From positions 62,001 through 126,000 of the forward strand of contig CAZAPG010000015.1 in assembly GCA_964486935.1 (NCBI GenBank): a stretch of 64,000 nt of DNA. Reading direction: 5' to 3'. The notes under the pieces were generated by a model. That model saw only the letters and a list, made by a program, of their open reading frames with translations. It ran no database searches and was not told the DNA's origin. The stretch is from CAZAPG01 sp964486935 (lineage in GTDB: Bacteria > Chloroflexota > Anaerolineae > 4572-78 > J111). Shown piece by piece: positions 48,895-57,440 of the stretch; position 1 is the stretch's first letter, and each line of letters starts with the position of its first letter. A program made the position numbers and the translations under genes.

Positions 48895-50610
48895 CTACAT
48901 TTCCATTTTCTCAAAACGCGGGTGGGGCCGGCGAATCATGTCGTGCAGGTCGGCGCCGGCGGGCACCATGGGGTAGACGTTATCAAACTGGTCGACCACA
49001 AACTCAAGCAACACCGGGCCGTCGTATTCCTGGGCTTTTTGCATGGTGGGCAGCACCTCTTCCATTTTTTCAATGCGATAGCCGGGCATGCCGTAGGCTT
49101 CGGCCAGTTTAACGTAATCCGGGCTGTAGATGGGGGTTTCGATGTAGCGGCTTTCGTAGAACATTTGCTGCCATTGGCGCACCATGCCCAGGTAGCCGTT
49201 GTTGATAACGCAAATATTAACGTTGCGTTTTTCCTGCACGGCGGTAGCCAGTTCCATAATCGTCATCTGGATGCAGCCATCGCCAGCGATGACCCACACT
49301 TCCCGCTCTTTTTCGTGAAAGCTGGCGCCAATGGCGGCGGGCAGGCTAAAGCCCATGGTGCCCAACCCGCCGGAAGTCAGCAGGGTATAGGGTTCATCGT
49401 GGGCGTAATATTGGGCTTCGAGCATCTGGTGCTGGCCCACATCGGTAATCACCAGGGCTTTGCCGCCGGTACCCTCCCAAATTTTGCGGATGGCCTGGGC
49501 CGCCAGCAAAGTGGGGGATTTGACTTTTAGAATGTCGCGCTCGTCGGCGTCTTCCTGCCAGTCTCTAATTTTGGCCCACCAGCCGGCGCGGTCTTTGCCT
49601 TTGACGCCGGGGTTGATTTGGCGCAGCACCGTGCCAAGGTCGGCGTGGATGCCCACGTCAACCTTGACGTTTTTGTTGATTTCGGATTTGTCAATCTCGA
49701 TGTGAATCTTTTTTGAGTTGGGCGAGTAGGTTTTGAGGTTGCCGGTAACGCGGTCGTCAAAGCGCATGCCGCAGGCAATCAGCAGGTCGGCGTTTTGAAT
49801 GGCATGGTTGGTCCAGGCCCCGCCGTGCATGCCCATCATGCCCAGGTTCATGGGGTGGCTGGCCGGCAGGCTGCCGATGCCCAGCAGGGTCATTGTGACC
49901 GGAATGTTGCCCTTTTCGGCCAAATCGCGCAGCTCTTTCATAGCGCCGGAAAGCAGCACGCCGTGGCCGGCCAAAATTACGGGCCGCTCGGCGCTGTTAA
50001 TCAGCTCCAGGGCGGCGGCCACCTGCTCATCCGCCGCTTTTTCCGGGGGATGGTAGCCGGGCAGGTCGATGGGGTGGGTGGGGTACGCAAACTCAATTTT
50101 GGCGTTCTGCACGTCTTTGCAAATGTCAATCAGAACCGGGCCGGGGCGTCCGGTGCGGGCAATGTAAAATGCCTCGCGGATGGTTTGGGCCAGGTCGTTT
50201 ACGTCAGTTACCAGATAATTGTGTTTGGTAATGGGCAGGGTGATGCCGGTAATATCGGTTTCCTGAAAGGCGTCGCCGCCGATGGCGGTGGTAGGCACCT
50301 GGCCGGTAATGCAGACAATGGGCGAGGAGTCCATCATGGCGGTGGCAATGCCTGTGACCATGTTGGTTGCGCCGGGGCCGGAAGTAGCCATGGCCACGCC
50401 CACCTTGCCGCTGGCGCGGGCGTAGCCATCGGCCATGTGGGTGGCCCCCTGCTCGTGGCGGGTCAGCACGTGATGAATTCTATCCTGGTATTTACTCAGC
50501 GCATCGTATACCGGCAAAATTGCGCCGCCGGGGTAGCCAAATACAACCTCTACCCCCTCTTTGATTAAACATTCCCACACAATTTCAGCACCGGTTTTAA
50601 GTTCTGGCAT
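48895..50610 (-). CDS. ilvB: Acetolactate synthase large (catalytic) subunit
   Basis: Thiamine-diphosphate enzyme, first shared step of branched-chain synthesis. It is 571 residues: VFGYPGGAILPVYDAL with the nearby catalytic Glu in TRHEQGATHMADGYARASG, the FAD region, and the thiamine motif GDGCIQMTIMELATAVQEKRNVNICVINN. AAGGAG precedes ATG. It is the first structural gene after the attenuator at 50655-50798. Confidence 0.97.
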   Translation of the reverse strand: MPELKTGAEIVWECLIKEGVEVVFGYPGGAILPVYDALSKYQDRIHHVLTRHEQGATHMADGYARASGKVGVAMATSGPGATNMVTGIATAMMDSSPIVCITGQVPTTAIGGDAFQETDITGITLPITKHNYLVTDVNDLAQTIREAFYIARTGRPGPVLIDICKDVQNAKIEFAYPTHPIDLPGYHPPEKAADEQVAAALELINSAERPVILAGHGVLLSGAMKELRDLAEKGNIPVTMTLLGIGSLPASHPMNLGMMGMHGGAWTNHAIQNADLLIACGMRFDDRVTGNLKTYSPNSKKIHIEIDKSEINKNVKVDVGIHADLGTVLRQINPGVKGKDRAGWWAKIRDWQEDADERDILKVKSPTLLAAQAIRKIWEGTGGKALVITDVGQHQMLEAQYYAHDEPYTLLTSGGLGTMGFSLPAAIGASFHEKEREVWVIAGDGCIQMTIMELATAVQEKRNVNICVINNGYLGMVRQWQQMFYESRYIETPIYSPDYVKLAEAYGMPGYRIEKMEEVLPTMQKAQEYDGPVLLEFVVDQFDNVYPMVPAGADLHDMIRRPHPRFEKMEM

Positions 50611-50654
50611 CGACTTTTCTCCTTACTAAAATAATGAGTTCTTTCAGATATTAA

Positions 50655-50683
50655 AAACGCCTCCCGGTATGGGAGGCGTTTGT
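50655..50683 (-). terminator. Attenuator terminator of the ilv-leu operon
   Basis: Minus strand: AAACGCCTCCC, five bases, GGGAGGCGTTT, then TT. Its 5' arm (50674-50685, ACAAACGCCTCC) is exactly complementary to GGAGGCGTTTGT in the leader peptide coding region (50725-50736), so terminator and antiterminator are mutually exclusive. Confidence 0.9.
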
Positions 50684-50702
50684 TAACGGTGTGTGCTTGC
50701 GC

Positions 50703-50798
50703 TCAGGTAGTAGCACGTCCAACGACAAACGCCTCCTTATGCCCGATAAGGAGTACGCTAATTACTACTACTACCACAGCCACAAAATTTTTTAACAT
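50703..50798 (-). CDS. Branched-chain leader peptide (attenuation)
   Basis: A 31-residue leader beginning MLKNFVAVVVVVISVLLIGH and ending EAFVVGRATT. Eight of the first 18 residues are Val (seven) or Ile/Leu codons clustered at VAVVVVVISVLLI, so shortage of Val, Leu or Ile tRNA would stall the ribosome. A pause hairpin (CTCCTTAT with ATAAGGAG, 50733-50753) overlaps the peptide. Stalling would free the GGAGGCGTTTGT segment to pair with the terminator arm. The start ATG at 50798 has AAAAGG upstream. It has no function as a protein. Confidence 0.9.
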   Translation of the reverse strand: MLKNFVAVVVVVISVLLIGHKEAFVVGRATT

Positions 50799-50843
50799 CT
50801 GGATGAATTACCTTTTGCGTTGCGGGCGTCAAAGATGGGCCGT

Positions 50844-50872
50844 ATCTTAGCACAGCCACGGGTATCTGTCAA
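50844..50872 (-). promoter_or_regulatory. Promoter of the ilv-leu operon
   Basis: Minus strand: perfect TTGACA, 17 bases, TAAGAT. Transcription would start near 50837, about 40 bases before the leader peptide. Confidence 0.8.
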
Positions 50873-50942
50873 AATGGATCATCCAAAATTCTCAAGAGAG
50901 TGTGACCGGGCCTACGGCGCAGCGCCGAGAATGAAAATCAGG

Positions 50943-51033
50943 AACACAGAGAACGCAAAGATGACACAGAGCGACACAAAGTTTTTTAATATTTCTCTGG
51001 GTGGCTTTGTGAGGTCTCTGTGTAACTCTGCGT
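50943..51033. repeat. Long imperfect inverted repeat
   Basis: ACACAGAGAACGCAAAGATG and a further ACACAGAGCGACACAAAG on the left face CTTTGTGAGGTCTCTGTGTA on the right, around an AT-rich centre. Confidence 0.6.
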
Positions 51034-51185
51034 AATTTTATTTTCAGAGGAGCTGACAGATTTCCAAAAACCTGTCTATTACCCATATCTTTCGCACCCG
51101 GCGTTCGCCCCTTGCGCCTGCGCTGCAAGTGCAGGTGTAGCTCAAGTACGCTGAAGCGCCACATTAAAACCGTGATTGTAATCAA

Positions 51186-51248
51186 GGTGAAAGCCGATTA
51201 AAACCGGCTCATAGAGCTTATTTGAGCCTGCTTCAGCGGGCTTTCACC
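51186..51248. repeat. Inverted repeat GGTGAAAGCC / GGCTTTCACC
   Basis: Perfect 10-bp outer arms surround partly complementary inner sequence (TTAAAACCGGCTC... TTGAGCC, GCTTCAGCGGG). Confidence 0.6.
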
Positions 51249-51306
51249 TAATGTAGCCGCGCGTTTTAACGCTCGGCGGATGCCGGTGGCATCGACCTTT
51301 TTGGAG

Positions 51307-51326
51307 TCCCAAAGCTAGCTTTGGGA
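51307..51326. repeat. Perfect 20-bp palindrome
   Basis: TCCCAAAGCTAGCTTTGGGA reads identically on both strands. Confidence 0.75.
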
Positions 51327-51447
51327 TTCCTGAATTAATTTGTTTATCTGCAGTGGTTTGGCAGAGCAAGCTCTGGCCGGGCCGACTCGTCATAACAAGC
51401 GGCTTATGCTAGAATGGAGCCAAATCCTCATTTTGGTGTAACGCGCT

Positions 51448-52042
51448 ATGCCCAATCTGACTCCCCAACAATTTGTGGCCAAATGGAAACAGGTCACTTT
51501 AAAAGAGAGCGCCGCCGCCCAGCAGCACTTTGTTGATGTGTGCTACCTGCTGGGCCACCCCACCCCGGCCGAGGCCGACCCCACCGGCCAGAAATTCACC
51601 TTTGAGGCCGGGGCCAGCAAGCAGGGCGGCGGCCAGGGCTGGGCCGACGTGTGGAAGCGGGGCTACTTTGCCTAGGAGTACAAAGGCAAGCACGCCGACC
51701 TGACCAAAGCCTACCACCAGCTTTGAAACCTTCCCCTTTCCCTGGCCGCCGGGCCGGGAACCGCAGGATGACCCCCGCGTGGAGGCCATCGCCGCCGCCG
51801 CCCGCGAGCTGGTCGAAAAGCGGGATAACTGGCTCAATCCCCCCGGCGCGCCGGAGTCGGAGCTAAAGAAGCGCACCCTCACCAACCTCTACAACCAAAA
51901 CCCCACCTGGCTGCAACTGGCCCACCAAAAGCTGGACCGGGCCGCGCTCGACGCCTACGGCTGGCCCCACGATGTAAGCGATGAGGAGATTCTGGAGCGT
52001 CTGCTGGCGCTCAATTTGGCGCGGGCCGGGCAAAACGATTAA
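51448..52042 (+). pseudogene. Remnant of a class I DNA methyltransferase (internal deletion, nonsense codon)
   Basis: The first 75 codons (NLTPQQFVAKWKQVTLKE, GHPTPAEADPTGQKFTFEAG, GGGQGWADVWKRGYFA) match the N-terminus of large class I DNA methyltransferases of the type IIG/YeeA kind. TAG at 51673 sits where the family has Trp before EYKGKH. The reading continues ADLTKAYHQL and stops at 51725. From 51722 another frame resumes with FETFPFPWPPG and runs to the typical C-terminal end (LTNLYNQNPTWLQLAHQKLD, YGWPHDVSDEEILERLLALN). The catalytic middle is missing. It is a dead gene. Confidence 0.85.
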
Positions 52043-52086
52043 AGCCGGGGGCAATAAAAAAGCTCACAACTTGCCGTGAGGCTGAA

Positions 52087-52407
52087 TTATTGAGCAGATG
52101 CTTTACCGGCTGATGCCCGTTTCTCAAGCCATCGTTTCAACGACCGCTGGCTTTCCCCTGACCTTCGCCCTAGTAACAAACCCTCTATACTGATATCTTC
52201 ATCCAAATCAGGCCAGTGAATCCCAACCCCATCCCCAATCAAGCGCCAATTCTGTCGCTCGTTGGGGGTGCCGTGCCACAAACGCGGATACCAGGCTACG
52301 GGAACCAATATAGTTCGACCATCATTTAAATCAACCGTTAGGGTGTCCTCACTAATTTGCACCTCTTGGGCTTTAACCGTCTGTAACTCACTCGCTAAAG
52401 TACTCAT
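52087..52407 (-). CDS. DUF2442 protein
   Basis: A 106-residue protein with VQISEDTLTVDLNDGRTILVPVAWYPRL and IHWPDLDEDISIEGLLLG, the DUF2442 signature. It has a basic tail. It follows the DUF4160 gene with a 20-base overlap. The two families are very often adjacent and are suspected to form a toxin-antitoxin-like pair. I see no direct evidence for that here. Confidence 0.88.
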   Translation of the reverse strand: MSTLASELQTVKAQEVQISEDTLTVDLNDGRTILVPVAWYPRLWHGTPNERQNWRLIGDGVGIHWPDLDEDISIEGLLLGRRSGESQRSLKRWLEKRASAGKASAQ

Positions 52408-52624
52408 TCCATTCCTCGATAAATAATATCTGGTTTTCTTCTACCAAATTTTGAATCCGGTTTATTTCTTTAGCCTTGAACCCGCCACTATTTTGTAACC
52501 GCACCGGCTGTAACCAAAATTTTGCGGTCTGATTATCGCGTTCCACGTGAATATGAGGCGGCTCGTGGCGGTCGCCGGAAAAGAAATAGAAGCGATAAGG
52601 ACCAATAAACTTTACAGTGGGCAT
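52388..52624 (-). CDS. DUF4160 protein
   Basis: A 78-residue protein with the DUF4160 pattern: YRFYFFSGDRHEPPHIHVERDNQTAKFWL. The conserved H-x-P-x-H-I-H-V cluster suggests metal or nucleic acid chemistry, unproven. It overlaps the DUF2442 gene by 20 bases. The pair is close to a decayed methyltransferase in an accessory-looking area. Confidence 0.9.
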   Translation of the reverse strand: MPTVKFIGPYRFYFFSGDRHEPPHIHVERDNQTAKFWLQPVRLQNSGGFKAKEINRIQNLVEENQILFIEEWNEYFSE

Positions 52625-52722
52625 GATAATTCTTATCCAAAATTGTTATCAACACTGATAAGATACCTTATTATCAGCGCCGTTGTCAATTGTAGATTGA
52701 TTAGAGGAACGGTTGCCGGCCT

Positions 52723-53631
52723 TCAATTTGCAGGGGGCTGGCTCTGCTCAACCATCGCCATAATCACCTGCAGGGCGACCAGCGCGTTTGGGGCGCTGTC
52801 AACGGCAAAGGTGATGTTTTTCTTTGGCTCGGAACATTCCAGCGTAACAAAGCCGGGCTGTTTATCCCGCGAGATTTTGAGCACCTCGGCCCAGGGCACG
52901 GGGGGCTTCTCCTTTTCCTGAATGGCGGCCTGCGTCAGAGTCAGGCGGGTTTTGCCAAAGCCGGCCGGAGTCAGCCGGTCAAAAACAATTGGCTCCCCCT
53001 GGGCCAGGCGGCCAACCAGCCGGGGAACCAGCCGGCTGATGACTCCGGCATAGATGGCCGCGCCCAGCTCCTTCCACTGCCTGTATTCCGGCCCAATGGC
53101 AACCACGCGCCTTTTGCCTGCAAAAAACTCGTAGCCGTTAATGTCGGCGCCCACCAGCTCGTCAACCGGCGTGGCGGCCACAATCACCCCGCCCAGCGCC
53201 CCTTTAACAAAGCTGCCCAGCAGCCCGCCCAGCGGCAGCCCTTCCGAAAGGCCCTGTGAGAGACCCTCGGCCAGCCGGGCGCCCTGGCCAGAAATCACCC
53301 GCGCGCCGTCAAGCTGGTCAAAACGCCAGCTTTGGGTCTGGCCGCCAATATTAAGCCAGACTCCTTCCTCGTGCAGATCTATTTTGCGCCCGGTATGGCG
53401 GCGATAAACAACAAAGGCAAAGCCCAGCCCGCTCAGTAAAAAGACCAGCCCAACGACAATGGCCGTGCCCTGCTGTTTATAAAAATCCCAAAACAGGCTA
53501 AAGGCCAGCCAGCCAAAAAAAAGCCAGATTAAGATCAAAATAAGGTTGAATATCAGTTTGCCCTTGCCCTGGCCGGCAACATAGGCCGCCTGAAATTTAC
53601 CCAACACGCTTTCCAGGTCATCTGTTGACAT
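52723..53631 (-). CDS. Hypothetical membrane protein with C-terminal soluble domain
   Basis: A 302-residue protein with two hydrophobic helices near the N-terminus (about 26-48 and 57-76). The rest is a soluble region with beta character (RKIDLHEEGVWLNIGGQTQSWRFDQLDGARV), perhaps a PH-like fold. A Gly-rich hydrophobic stretch (GGLLGSFVKGALGGVIVAA) lies at about 135-155. I cannot name the family with confidence. GAGGAGG precedes ATG. It is isolated between small accessory genes and pheA. Confidence 0.75.
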   Translation of the reverse strand: MSTDDLESVLGKFQAAYVAGQGKGKLIFNLILILIWLFFGWLAFSLFWDFYKQQGTAIVVGLVFLLSGLGFAFVVYRRHTGRKIDLHEEGVWLNIGGQTQSWRFDQLDGARVISGQGARLAEGLSQGLSEGLPLGGLLGSFVKGALGGVIVAATPVDELVGADINGYEFFAGKRRVVAIGPEYRQWKELGAAIYAGVISRLVPRLVGRLAQGEPIVFDRLTPAGFGKTRLTLTQAAIQEKEKPPVPWAEVLKISRDKQPGFVTLECSEPKKNITFAVDSAPNALVALQVIMAMVEQSQPPAN

Positions 53632-53751
53632 GCTGCCTCCTCTTTACTTTTTAAGCGACTATTCAGCTACTCCACTCTAATTACCAACCACCCAAATTAT
53701 ATCGCAGAAAATTTTCTCTCTCAATTTTTTGAAGCCGTTTGACCAAAATCT

Positions 53752-53780
53752 TTGACTCCCCCATTTCTTCGTGTTAAACT
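53752..53780 (+). promoter_or_regulatory. Promoter of the pheA-aroF unit
   Basis: TTGACT, 17 bases, TAAACT. The leader of about 150 bases contains a decayed inverted repeat (ACGAAGGACGAA / TTCGTCTTTCGT, about 53810-53867). Confidence 0.6.
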
Positions 53781-53937
53781 GCGCTGCGAAAACCTGATGC
53801 AGACAAATAACGAAGGACGAATACCTCTCTAATGCGTTCTTTCATCATTGGCCCTTCGTCTTTCGTCGGCTGCCAATGCAAATTCACTCAAACAAAAATC
53901 AGACCGATTGATGCATCCAATACCCAGAGGAGAAACG

Positions 53938-54816
53938 ATGCCAAAAGTTGCCTTTCAAGGCGTGCGGGGCGCTCACTCAGAGCGAGCCATCTATCAATTT
54001 TTTGGGCCGGATACCGAAACCCTGCCCTGCAATTCGCTGGTGGGAATTTTTGAGGCGGTTGAAAGCGGCCAGGCCAATCTGGCCATGCTGCCGGTCGAAA
54101 ACGCCCTGACCGGCTCTCACCCGCAAGCTTACGAGCTGCTCATGGAGCGCGATTTGCGGATTCAGGCCGAAGCCATTGTGCGCATTCAACACACGCTCAT
54201 GGCCGCGCCGGGGGTCAAACTGAAAAATCTCAAGCGGGTGCGTTCCACCCTGCAATCGCTCAACCAGTGCGAAAAGTTTATCAGCCGCTACAACCTGGAG
54301 CAGATTCCGGCCTTTGATACCGCCGGCAGCGCCCGCGACCTGGCCAACAAGCCGGAGCGGGATTTGGGCGTTATTGCCAGCAAACTGGCCGCCGAAATTT
54401 ATCAACTGGATATTCTGCAAGAAGAAATTGAAGATGCGTCCTTTAACTACACCCGCTTTTTTATTTTGGGCCAAAGCGACCCGCCCCGCGCCCAGCGCAG
54501 CAAAACCTCGCTCATTTTTACCACGCGCCATTTGCCCGGCGCGCTGTACCACAGCCTGGGCGAGTTTGCCGAGCGCAACATCAACCTGACCAAAATCGAG
54601 TCGCGCCCGCGCCGCAACCGCCCCTGGCAATACCTGTTTTACCTGGATTTTGAAGGCCACTGGCAAGACCCCGTGGCCGAAGCCGCCCTGCTGGGCTTGC
54701 TGCGGCGCTCCGGTTTTGTGAAAATGTTAGGCTCCTACCCCATGGCCACCACCCCCCACCCCGACGACCGGACCCCGGCCATTCACGATAGCGCCGAAGG
54801 GGGCCTTAACGCATGA
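53938..54816 (+). CDS. pheA: Prephenate dehydratase
   Basis: Converts prephenate to phenylpyruvate in phenylalanine synthesis. It is 292 residues. The dehydratase domain starts KVAFQGVRGAHSERAI and has LPVENALTGS and the catalytic NYTRFFIL (Thr-Arg-Phe). The C-terminal ACT domain has ESRPRRNRPWQYLFYLDFEGH, where Phe normally binds for feedback. The start ATG at 53938 has AGAGGAG upstream. The longer frame from 53848 adds an unsupported 30-residue tail. It overlaps the next gene by four bases. Confidence 0.96.
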   Translation: MPKVAFQGVRGAHSERAIYQFFGPDTETLPCNSLVGIFEAVESGQANLAMLPVENALTGSHPQAYELLMERDLRIQAEAIVRIQHTLMAAPGVKLKNLKRVRSTLQSLNQCEKFISRYNLEQIPAFDTAGSARDLANKPERDLGVIASKLAAEIYQLDILQEEIEDASFNYTRFFILGQSDPPRAQRSKTSLIFTTRHLPGALYHSLGEFAERNINLTKIESRPRRNRPWQYLFYLDFEGHWQDPVAEAALLGLLRRSGFVKMLGSYPMATTPHPDDRTPAIHDSAEGGLNA

Positions 54817-55829
54817 TTATCATAATGCACCCCGAAGCCACCCCCTTTGAGGTTGATAATGTTGTGGCCGAAGTTGAAGCCAAAGGCTGGCAGACCCACA
54901 TCTCGCAAGGCTCCGGCGAAACGGTGATTGGCCTGCAAGGCAACGGCCAGCCGCTCGACCTGTTTCAAATAGGCCAGATGCCGGGCGTGCGCGATACCAT
55001 GGCCATTACCCAACAATTCAAGTTGAGCAGCCGCGCCTTTCGCCCGGAAGATACCGCGTTTAAGGTTGGCAATGTTACCGTGGGCAACAACAAACTGGTG
55101 GTTATTGCCGGGCCGTGCAGCGTTGAAAGTCGAGAGCAATTGCTGGAAACCGCCTACGCCGTTAAAGAGGCCGGGGCCACCATGCTGCGCGGCGGAGCCT
55201 ACAAGCCGCGCAGTTCGCCCTACAGCTTTCAGGGCCTTGGCGAGGAGGGGTTAAAGCTGCTGGCCGAAGCCCGCGAAGCCACCGGCCTGCCCGTTGTCAC
55301 CGAGGTGATGTCGCCCACCAAAGTGGCGCTGGTTTCGGTATATGCCGACGTGCTGCAAATTGGGGCGCGCAATATGCAAAATTTCGACCTGCTGAATGCG
55401 GTCGGCCAGGCGCACAAGCCGGTGCTGCTCAAGCGGGGTATGTCGGCCACCATCGAGGATTTGCTTATGGCCGCCGAATATATTCTGGCCCACGGCAACA
55501 ATCAGGTAATGTTGTGCGAGCGCGGCATCCGCACCTTTGATAACAAATACGCCCGCAACACCTTTGATGTTAACGCCATCCCCATGCTCAAAGGATTGAC
55601 TCACCTGCCGGTTATTGCCGACCCCAGCCACGCGGTGGGGGTGCGCCGCCACGTTGCGCCAATTACTCTGGCCGGCGTGGCTGCCGGCGCCGACGGCGTG
55701 ATTATTGAAGTTCACCCCAACCCGGAACAGGCCGCCTCCGACGGGGCGCAATCGCTCACGCCGCCGCAGTTTTTTGATTTGATGAAGCGGGTAAAAGCTA
55801 TGGCCCAGGCGGTAGATAAGGGGGTGTAA
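54813..55829 (+). CDS. aroF: 3-deoxy-7-phosphoheptulonate synthase (DAHP synthase, class I-beta)
   Basis: First step of the shikimate pathway, 338 residues. The N-terminal ferredoxin-like domain (1-70, MIIIMHPEATPFEVDNVVAE) is typical of the Thermotoga-type enzyme. The TIM barrel has VVIAGPCSVESREQLLETA, GGAYKPRSSPYSFQGLGEEG, VLLKRGMSATIEDLLMAAEY and VIIEVHPNPEQAASDGAQ. It overlaps pheA by four bases, so entry into the pathway and the Phe branch are coupled. Confidence 0.96.
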   Translation: MIIIMHPEATPFEVDNVVAEVEAKGWQTHISQGSGETVIGLQGNGQPLDLFQIGQMPGVRDTMAITQQFKLSSRAFRPEDTAFKVGNVTVGNNKLVVIAGPCSVESREQLLETAYAVKEAGATMLRGGAYKPRSSPYSFQGLGEEGLKLLAEAREATGLPVVTEVMSPTKVALVSVYADVLQIGARNMQNFDLLNAVGQAHKPVLLKRGMSATIEDLLMAAEYILAHGNNQVMLCERGIRTFDNKYARNTFDVNAIPMLKGLTHLPVIADPSHAVGVRRHVAPITLAGVAAGADGVIIEVHPNPEQAASDGAQSLTPPQFFDLMKRVKAMAQAVDKGV

Positions 55830-55834
55830 TCAGC

Positions 55835-56245
55835 ATGTCGATAGTAACCGTAGACGAATTCAAAAGCCGGCTTGAAGCCTTGTGCGCCAAAAAAGGGGGG
55901 CGGGGGTTGCCCAAAAAACGGCGCGACCAGCAGATTCTGTTCAAAAGCATTATGTTGCTGCTTGACCCGGCCACAGAATATACGGAAACCGAGTTGAACC
56001 AACGGCTGGAGAACTGGCTGGCCGAGGTAGGCCAAACCGTTGAGCTGGATCATGTCTCGCTGCGCCGCCATTTGGTGGATGAGGGTTATTTAAATCGGGA
56101 CAAGGCGGGCGTGACCTATCGCGTGTCGGTTGAGGGAATGGCCGGTTTATTTGACCCGGCCATTGACAAACTTGACCCCGCCGCCGTACTGGAAGAGGCC
56201 AGACAACGCCGGGAGTTGAAAAAAAGGGAATATTTGAACAAATAA
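55835..56245 (+). CDS. DUF2087 protein
   Basis: A 136-residue protein with a LPKKRRDQQILFKSIMLLLDP start, a Tyr-Thr-Glu-Thr-Glu-Leu helix and VELDHVSLRRHLVDEGYLNRDKAGVTYRV. This is the DUF2087 winged-helix-like pattern often attached to transcription regulators. No other domain is present. It starts five bases after aroF and may regulate it, which is inference only. Confidence 0.8.
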   Translation: MSIVTVDEFKSRLEALCAKKGGRGLPKKRRDQQILFKSIMLLLDPATEYTETELNQRLENWLAEVGQTVELDHVSLRRHLVDEGYLNRDKAGVTYRVSVEGMAGLFDPAIDKLDPAAVLEEARQRRELKKREYLNK

Positions 56246-56249
56246 TAGA

Positions 56250-56272
56250 GGGGCCGGCTGGCCCCTTTTTTT
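56250..56272. terminator. Intrinsic terminator after the DUF2087 gene
   Basis: GGGGCC, four bases, GGCCCC followed by seven T residues on the plus strand, between convergent genes. Confidence 0.85.
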
Positions 56273-57407
56273 ATCTATCCTCAATGGGCGTCCACTTAAA
56301 GCCTTTGGGGCCAACGTACTCGGCGCGAGGGCGAATGAGCCGGTTATCGGCGTATTGGGCCATAATGTGGGCGGCCCAGCCGGCAATGCGGCTGATGGCA
56401 AACATGCAGGTAAACATGTCTGTTTCAAGCCCCAGCATGTAAAGCAGCGGCGCGGAATAGTAATCGACATTGGGGTACAGCTTGCGCTCTTTAAAGTAGG
56501 CGTGCGCCCCGGTAATTTCCTCCAGTTTGGCGGCAATATCAAACCACTTGCGGTTTTCCGACTGGCCGGCCAGAGCCTCTACTCTGGCCCGCAAATGGGG
56601 GGCGCGGGGGTCTAGCGCCTTGTAAACGCGGTGGCCGATGCCCATAATCCGCTTTTTGCTGTCCAGGCAGCCTTTGAACCAGGGTTCCACATTATCCAGA
56701 TTGCCGATTTCCTGAAATTGGGCCATAGCTTCCTGCACGGCGCCGCCGTGGGCGTGCCCGCTGAGGGTGCCGATGCCGCTAACCACCGCCGAGTACATGC
56801 CGGCCCAGGTGCCGGCTGTCACCCGGCAGGCAAAGGTTGAGGCGTTAAAGCCGTGCTCGGCCAGCAGCACCAGGTACAGGTCCAGGGCGTCTTGCGCTTC
56901 TTGAGAGGGTTCTTTGCCGTTGAGCATCCACAAAAAATTGGCGGCGTGGTTTAAATCTTCTCTGGGGGGGATGGGTTTAAGCCCCTGGCGGTAGCGGGCA
57001 AAGGCGGCCATGATGGTTGGCATTTTGGCTAAAATATCATCAGCTTTGAGCAGGTTGGTTTCTTTATCAAACAGCAGCTTTTCCGGGTCGTACAGCCCAA
57101 TTTGCGACACGCCGGTGCGGCAGGCCGACATGGGGCGGGCCGTGGTTGGCATCGACTGGATCAGCCGCAGGTGGTCGGTATTGAGAGCGCGACGATTTGC
57201 CAGGCGCTCGTTTAAACCTTCCAGCTCTTTTTGATTGGGCAATTTGCCGTGCCAGAGTAAGTAGATAATTTCCTCAAAGCCGGCGTTAGGGGCCAGTTCG
57301 TCAATGTGGTAGCCCCGGTAAATTAACTCCCCTTTTTCGCCATCAATAAACGAGATATCCTGTTGAGCAACAATCACGCCCTCAAGACCAGCTTTAACAT
57401 CAGCCAT
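56271..57407 (-). CDS. Citrate synthase family protein (first paralogue)
   Basis: A 378-residue citrate or 2-methylcitrate synthase. It has YRGYHIDELAPNAGFEEIIYLLWHGKLP, catalytic His in SGHAHGGAVQEAM, His in GIGHRVYKALDPRAP and Asp in LYPNVDYYSAP. All three key catalytic residues are present. It condenses acetyl-CoA (or propionyl-CoA) with oxaloacetate. The short form resembles archaeal and Gram-positive enzymes. It follows the longer paralogue by 33 bases on the same strand. A prpC role is possible, but no methylcitrate genes are nearby. Confidence 0.9.
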   Translation of the reverse strand: MADVKAGLEGVIVAQQDISFIDGEKGELIYRGYHIDELAPNAGFEEIIYLLWHGKLPNQKELEGLNERLANRRALNTDHLRLIQSMPTTARPMSACRTGVSQIGLYDPEKLLFDKETNLLKADDILAKMPTIMAAFARYRQGLKPIPPREDLNHAANFLWMLNGKEPSQEAQDALDLYLVLLAEHGFNASTFACRVTAGTWAGMYSAVVSGIGTLSGHAHGGAVQEAMAQFQEIGNLDNVEPWFKGCLDSKKRIMGIGHRVYKALDPRAPHLRARVEALAGQSENRKWFDIAAKLEEITGAHAYFKERKLYPNVDYYSAPLLYMLGLETDMFTCMFAISRIAGWAAHIMAQYADNRLIRPRAEYVGPKGFKWTPIEDR

Positions 57408-57440
57408 CGGTGAACCTCCTGCCGGTTTACAAAGGTTGGA

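Larger units (their letters stand above)
50873..51447. other. Repeat-rich intergenic region
   Basis: About 570 bases without a gene. It holds at least three unrelated inverted repeats: 50943-51033, 51186-51248 and 51307-51326. A further small palindrome (GCAGAGCAAGCTCTG) lies near 51361-51375. It separates the ilv promoter from a decayed methyltransferase gene, and looks like a landing zone for small elements. Confidence 0.7.

Noticed and set aside
53832..54053. Phe-rich leader peptide for pheA (MRSFIIGPSSFVG...)
   Set aside because: Only a few scattered Phe codons, no terminator hairpin follows, and the frame runs on into pheA instead of stopping. The DNA is explained by a decayed inverted repeat.
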